Shown piece after piece: positions 63,201-64,000 of a stretch of DNA of 64,000 nucleotides; position 1 is the first letter of the stretch; every line of letters starts with the position of its first letter. The notes under the pieces are model-generated. The model was not told where the DNA came from. It saw only the letters and a program-made list of their open reading frames with translations, and searched no databases. The translations under genes were made by a program, and so were the position numbers. This DNA is from Leifsonia aquatica (GTDB lineage: Bacteria > Actinomycetota > Actinomycetes > Actinomycetales > Microbacteriaceae), in assembly GCF_014190775.1 (NCBI RefSeq), contig NZ_JACHVP010000001.1:62001-126000 (forward strand), read 5' to 3'.

Positions 63201-63248
63201 CCGGGGACCGGCGGCGGAGGCGGCTCCGGCGGCGGGACCGGCGGATGA
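57216..63248 (+). CDS. Giant Ig-like repeat surface protein (2010 aa), N-terminally anchored
   Basis: A 2010-aa protein with a short Arg-rich cytoplasmic start and one transmembrane helix (VAAVTAVVAAIALVVTGAVI, near residues 13-33). Residues 60-400 look like a beta-propeller-type region (GIVFTQGFRQAWDVDPADP). From about 430 on there are tandem Ig/cadherin-like domains with recurring DPDGD, NDIAP and NDRDP turns near residues 551, 841, 941 and 1043, and an FN3-like domain near 1525-1620. It ends in a Pro/Gly tail with no sortase signal. It should sit outside the membrane as a long rod. It overlaps the kinase stop by GTGA and precedes MoxR by 55 bases. Confidence 0.82.
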   Translation: MKQRAPQRRFGRVAAVTAVVAAIALVVTGAVIAQGYDTQKSEAVESSVWVTKASGQYARVDTDLKQLSTVRDAEDPSGVVQHGSQGIVFTQGFRQAWDVDPADPKALVEGSAAAASTSSSESSGGSTGASTPSGTRQVLSNGDWAAYLTDAGTVYVQQLSAQGSAGKPVPIDPLQQEQTTKGAEGYVATAVAVGADGTVALYSAKERAVRVYDAARGTWTGDAAKLASPPPASAKVALALAGGTWVLAAPAQSKAWIAGRDAAVDVRLGSDAIAGSTSDDGTAYFADGSGLVSVQVRSGQSGRTLDASGTPAAPTEVAGTVYGAWLSTTAGRLWSSRDGAKALDVPQGTLEDARSLAPQILSNGQRAVLDETESGTLWTIPDGTLIPPSQWNADDEKKTQETETTTQVEEVTQEMPPVAQPSSFGVRAGATALLPVLLNAHSPVKRAVLTIVPDSLGGGLSDPGFGDLSLTADDQQLAVHVRAQSGTATFSYVVTDGLMQSQPATVTLHVVADADNGAPAWCGIENCMQTWPTVSLAPGGTVSVPVLSAWVDPDGDPIALADARKTDAAAPIRVVATADGHVAVRHTDPNAGAGTYAVTVTVVDARGAQTTKELVVSVAADPALTTVPAAVVTGVGEPRTEAIADHVEGGSGSYRLTDAVITTGDKDNATVTPNGAAGTIQLTAKAAGEYFVGYTVQDAQTKAEQTGVLRFSVVAGGRALTIPPLVAFARAQEDTTLDVLPAVQNTSGRVLAVQSVTADDDRLSASVVDNAQVRVSGTTADGRPGRIGTATVTIGDGAGQTVQGEITVFLVDPATGIGPIARPDAVTVRAGTQVDIPVTANDIAPRGERLVLASQIEGSGASGELVFAAGDTVRYLAPTKAGVYTVHYSDYVESDPSRLDSTEITVTVVADGANRAPEPSTLTARVRAGGTVTLAIPSAGQDPDGDATVLSSLSQPKAGSGAATIGADGRSVVYTAPGGGVSGGQVSFGYTLRDRAGATGDGVIRIAVLGSADADVAPITYSDAVRTVKGSNTPLTVQPLLNDRDPAGGTLSLVSVVPNAPELPGSSEYNRLKGLIASGTDLKSGTVRLLPGSVEGVQSYIYTVKSSATSSTAQGLIVVTVTAEAATDVPVVTDTVVGTRDRGELATGIDVVAGKTVWSSGSISDLTLAVWGPAASSYTVKGHRISGPVPREGALVPFSLTGTDQTGRKSVGYGFLRIPAFDDMRLQLAGSLPAYKVGEEQSVSIPLKEAVDLASGDALQVRDDSTFAVQRANARCTPAGGSTASYAAGREAPWTDTCTVQVRLAGQSTWTALPVPVVIQPKSPQAQLNSVSRTVAPGASQTIDLYSDLTSWEGGRVGDQAALDYSIVYSGTNFAVTQSGRTLTATARADAHPGARETVTVKVTSFGGLTANVTLVVGAAPPDAPRAATFTQSCSVSSGPSCAVTVIGVAGEYDPFQGKQGSGLKLVGLGQTTCAVAAISASGTTAITATWPGGPKPAGGSCIVPYTVADAQGRTGGGTLTLDVQGYPAQPSSVTTTGFTGSSVTLLVTLGEAALAHPGLRGVAIYENGQQVPSSCAAGAAGTYSCTVGGLVNGQRHTFTARAVNAVGESLDTTPVLTWAYQPPVISGGSSSTVYDPARTNATQGVISLSIQSSDDTSGFQISIDGNPVAQIPRSGATTTWTGTASPGSRNVSVTPVSQFQPPLGSGNTGSVWAQSVQVSGSPIVTSNGSLVASSNTALQLKDVGVDANHSAKGVSVLYAVWREGSPQPSCSMDGNGNPVMPGGQASNNFGGLQEYTKYFGQACAANGFGAVSTGVQQAYTFTVSPGGQGVTYTVGVDPSRTITSGAFTSGYEFLNVTAPNVPQRNLFGVFYRINGQLTSNFSLSRDVDPGHITYSYCFLSSTSACGAEADVTSTTIPTTVTVNVPTDCTAAPTKDDIVFSGAVKSANAYTIDIANDTAALTVSYKITFTGAYAALGERTLTRCGVAAPTNPNPDPGTGGGGGSGGGTGG

Positions 63249-63303
63249 GCGACGCCATGACACCGAGACCGACACGACCGCGACCGACGACCAAGGAAGA
63301 CGC

Positions 63304-64000
63304 ATGACCATCACCCCCGAACAGACCGCCTGGTTCCAGTCGACCTTCGCCCAGCTCGTGGAGAACGTCGAGCAGGCGGTGCTCGGCAAGCGGCACATCG
63401 TCGAGCTCGTGTTCGCGACCCTCCTGAGCGAGGGCCACATCCTGCTCGAGGACGTCCCCGGCACGGGCAAGACGGCGCTCGCCCGCGCCCTCGGCCAGAC
63501 CATCCGCGGCACGTCGACGCGCATCCAGTTCACCCCCGACCTCCTGCCGGGCGACGTCACCGGCATCACGGTCTACGACCAGAAGCGCGGCGAGTTCGAG
63601 TTCCACACGGGCCCGATCTTCGCCAACGTGGTGCTGGCCGACGAGATCAACCGTGCCAGCCCGAAGACCCAGTCGGCGCTGCTGGAGGTCATGGAGGAGG
63701 GCCGCGTCACCGTCGACGGCGTCACCCGCCCCGTGGGTGTGCCGTTCGTCGTGATCGCGACGCAGAACCCGGTGGAGCAGGCCGGCACCTACCGGCTGCC
63801 CGAGGCGCAGCTCGACCGCTTCATGATCCGCGCGTCCATCGGCTACCCCGACGACGCGTCGACCCTGCGGATCCTGCAGGGCGCGATGCACCCGCGCCGC
63901 GAGGTTCCGGAGATCGTCGACGCCCAGCTGATCGTGACCATGTCCGACCTCGTCGCCGGCGTCTACAGCAGCCCGCTCGTGCTCGACTACATCATGCGGC
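63304..64000 (+). CDS. MoxR-family AAA+ ATPase (3' end outside window)
   Basis: The visible 232 residues are open to the window edge. Walker A is DVPGTGKTAL near residues 48-57, Walker B VVLADEINRA near 106-115, then the sensor ATQNPVEQAGTYRLPEAQLD and arginine-containing LDRFMIR. MoxR ATPases act as chaperones for metal insertion or complex assembly and are usually followed by a DUF58 protein with a von Willebrand-like fold. Here it follows the giant surface protein gene. The ATG has GGAAGAC upstream. Confidence 0.94.
   Translation, partial: MTITPEQTAWFQSTFAQLVENVEQAVLGKRHIVELVFATLLSEGHILLEDVPGTGKTALARALGQTIRGTSTRIQFTPDLLPGDVTGITVYDQKRGEFEFHTGPIFANVVLADEINRASPKTQSALLEVMEEGRVTVDGVTRPVGVPFVVIATQNPVEQAGTYRLPEAQLDRFMIRASIGYPDDASTLRILQGAMHPRREVPEIVDAQLIVTMSDLVAGVYSSPLVLDYIMR

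Noticed and set aside
50664-63569. Very long open frames on the minus strand across the eccC-to-moxR region
   Set aside because: They lie opposite convincing plus-strand genes with conserved motifs. In GC-rich DNA the antisense frames stay open because wobble positions lack AT; their products are Arg/Pro/His/Gly-biased and show no motif.
1-64000. CRISPR arrays, prophage, insertion sequences or toxin-antitoxin pairs
   Set aside because: No regular spacer array, transposase, integrase or phage structural gene was recognised, and the base composition is even throughout.

Overview
The window is chromosomal DNA from a high-GC Gram-positive bacterium. The GC-rich wobble positions, frequent GTG starts, ATGA/GTGA gene overlaps, several probably leaderless genes, a GTP-type PEP carboxykinase, a RamB-like regulator and mycosin/EccC/EccD genes all point to an actinobacterium. 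Gene content resembles Microbacteriaceae such as Leifsonia, but that is an inference and no marker gene fixes the genus. No insertion sequence, prophage, CRISPR array or rRNA was seen, and no gap between genes exceeds 300 bases.

Layout. 1-650: the end of a TetR-like regulator gene, a tRNA-Thr(CGT) and a strong hairpin terminator. 653-10736: a peptide-use locus. Two Opp/Dpp-type ATPases (minus strand) diverge from an operon with an M19 dipeptidase, a peptide-binding lipoprotein, two permeases, an M24 creatinase-like enzyme, an alpha/beta hydrolase and a double-module Lrp/AsnC regulator. 10820-13020: an ECF sigma factor and its coupled membrane beta-propeller protein, a candidate anti-sigma factor. 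13082-27459: a glycan-use regulon with a LacI regulator, a serine beta-lactamase-fold esterase, a GH92 mannosidase, a sugar ABC importer without its own ATPase, a secreted beta-helix protein, an SGNH esterase, a sugar isomerase-like TIM barrel and a Gfo/Idh/MocA oxidoreductase. A 21-base operator occurs in both of its divergent promoter regions.

27560-33798: PBP4-type D-Ala-D-Ala carboxypeptidase, nicotinamidase, an MMPL exporter, a shrunken E1-alpha-like protein without its ThDP motif, and an alpha/beta hydrolase. 33847-37785: Lrp regulator, aldehyde dehydrogenase, thiolase and SDR, an operon that looks like a small acyl/aldehyde catabolic pathway. 37897-41345: RamB-like regulator and pckG, divergent around a perfect 20-bp palindrome. 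41460-46404: an ABC exporter behind a 71-aa autoregulator-like HTH protein, and a DrrAB-type three-gene exporter.

46662-64000: the most unusual region, a tightly coupled run of mycosin-like protease, Gly-rich WXG/PPE-like protein, EccD, zinc-ribbon/RDD/FHA protein, three-ATPase EccC, Ser/Thr kinase, a 2010-aa Ig-like repeat protein and a MoxR ATPase cut by the window end. It merges type VII secretion core parts with a kinase/FHA/MoxR/giant-surface-protein module, but no EccB, EccE or small WXG100 gene is visible. The four junctions between convergent protein genes all carry palindromic repeats, two of them copies of one 70-bp element.
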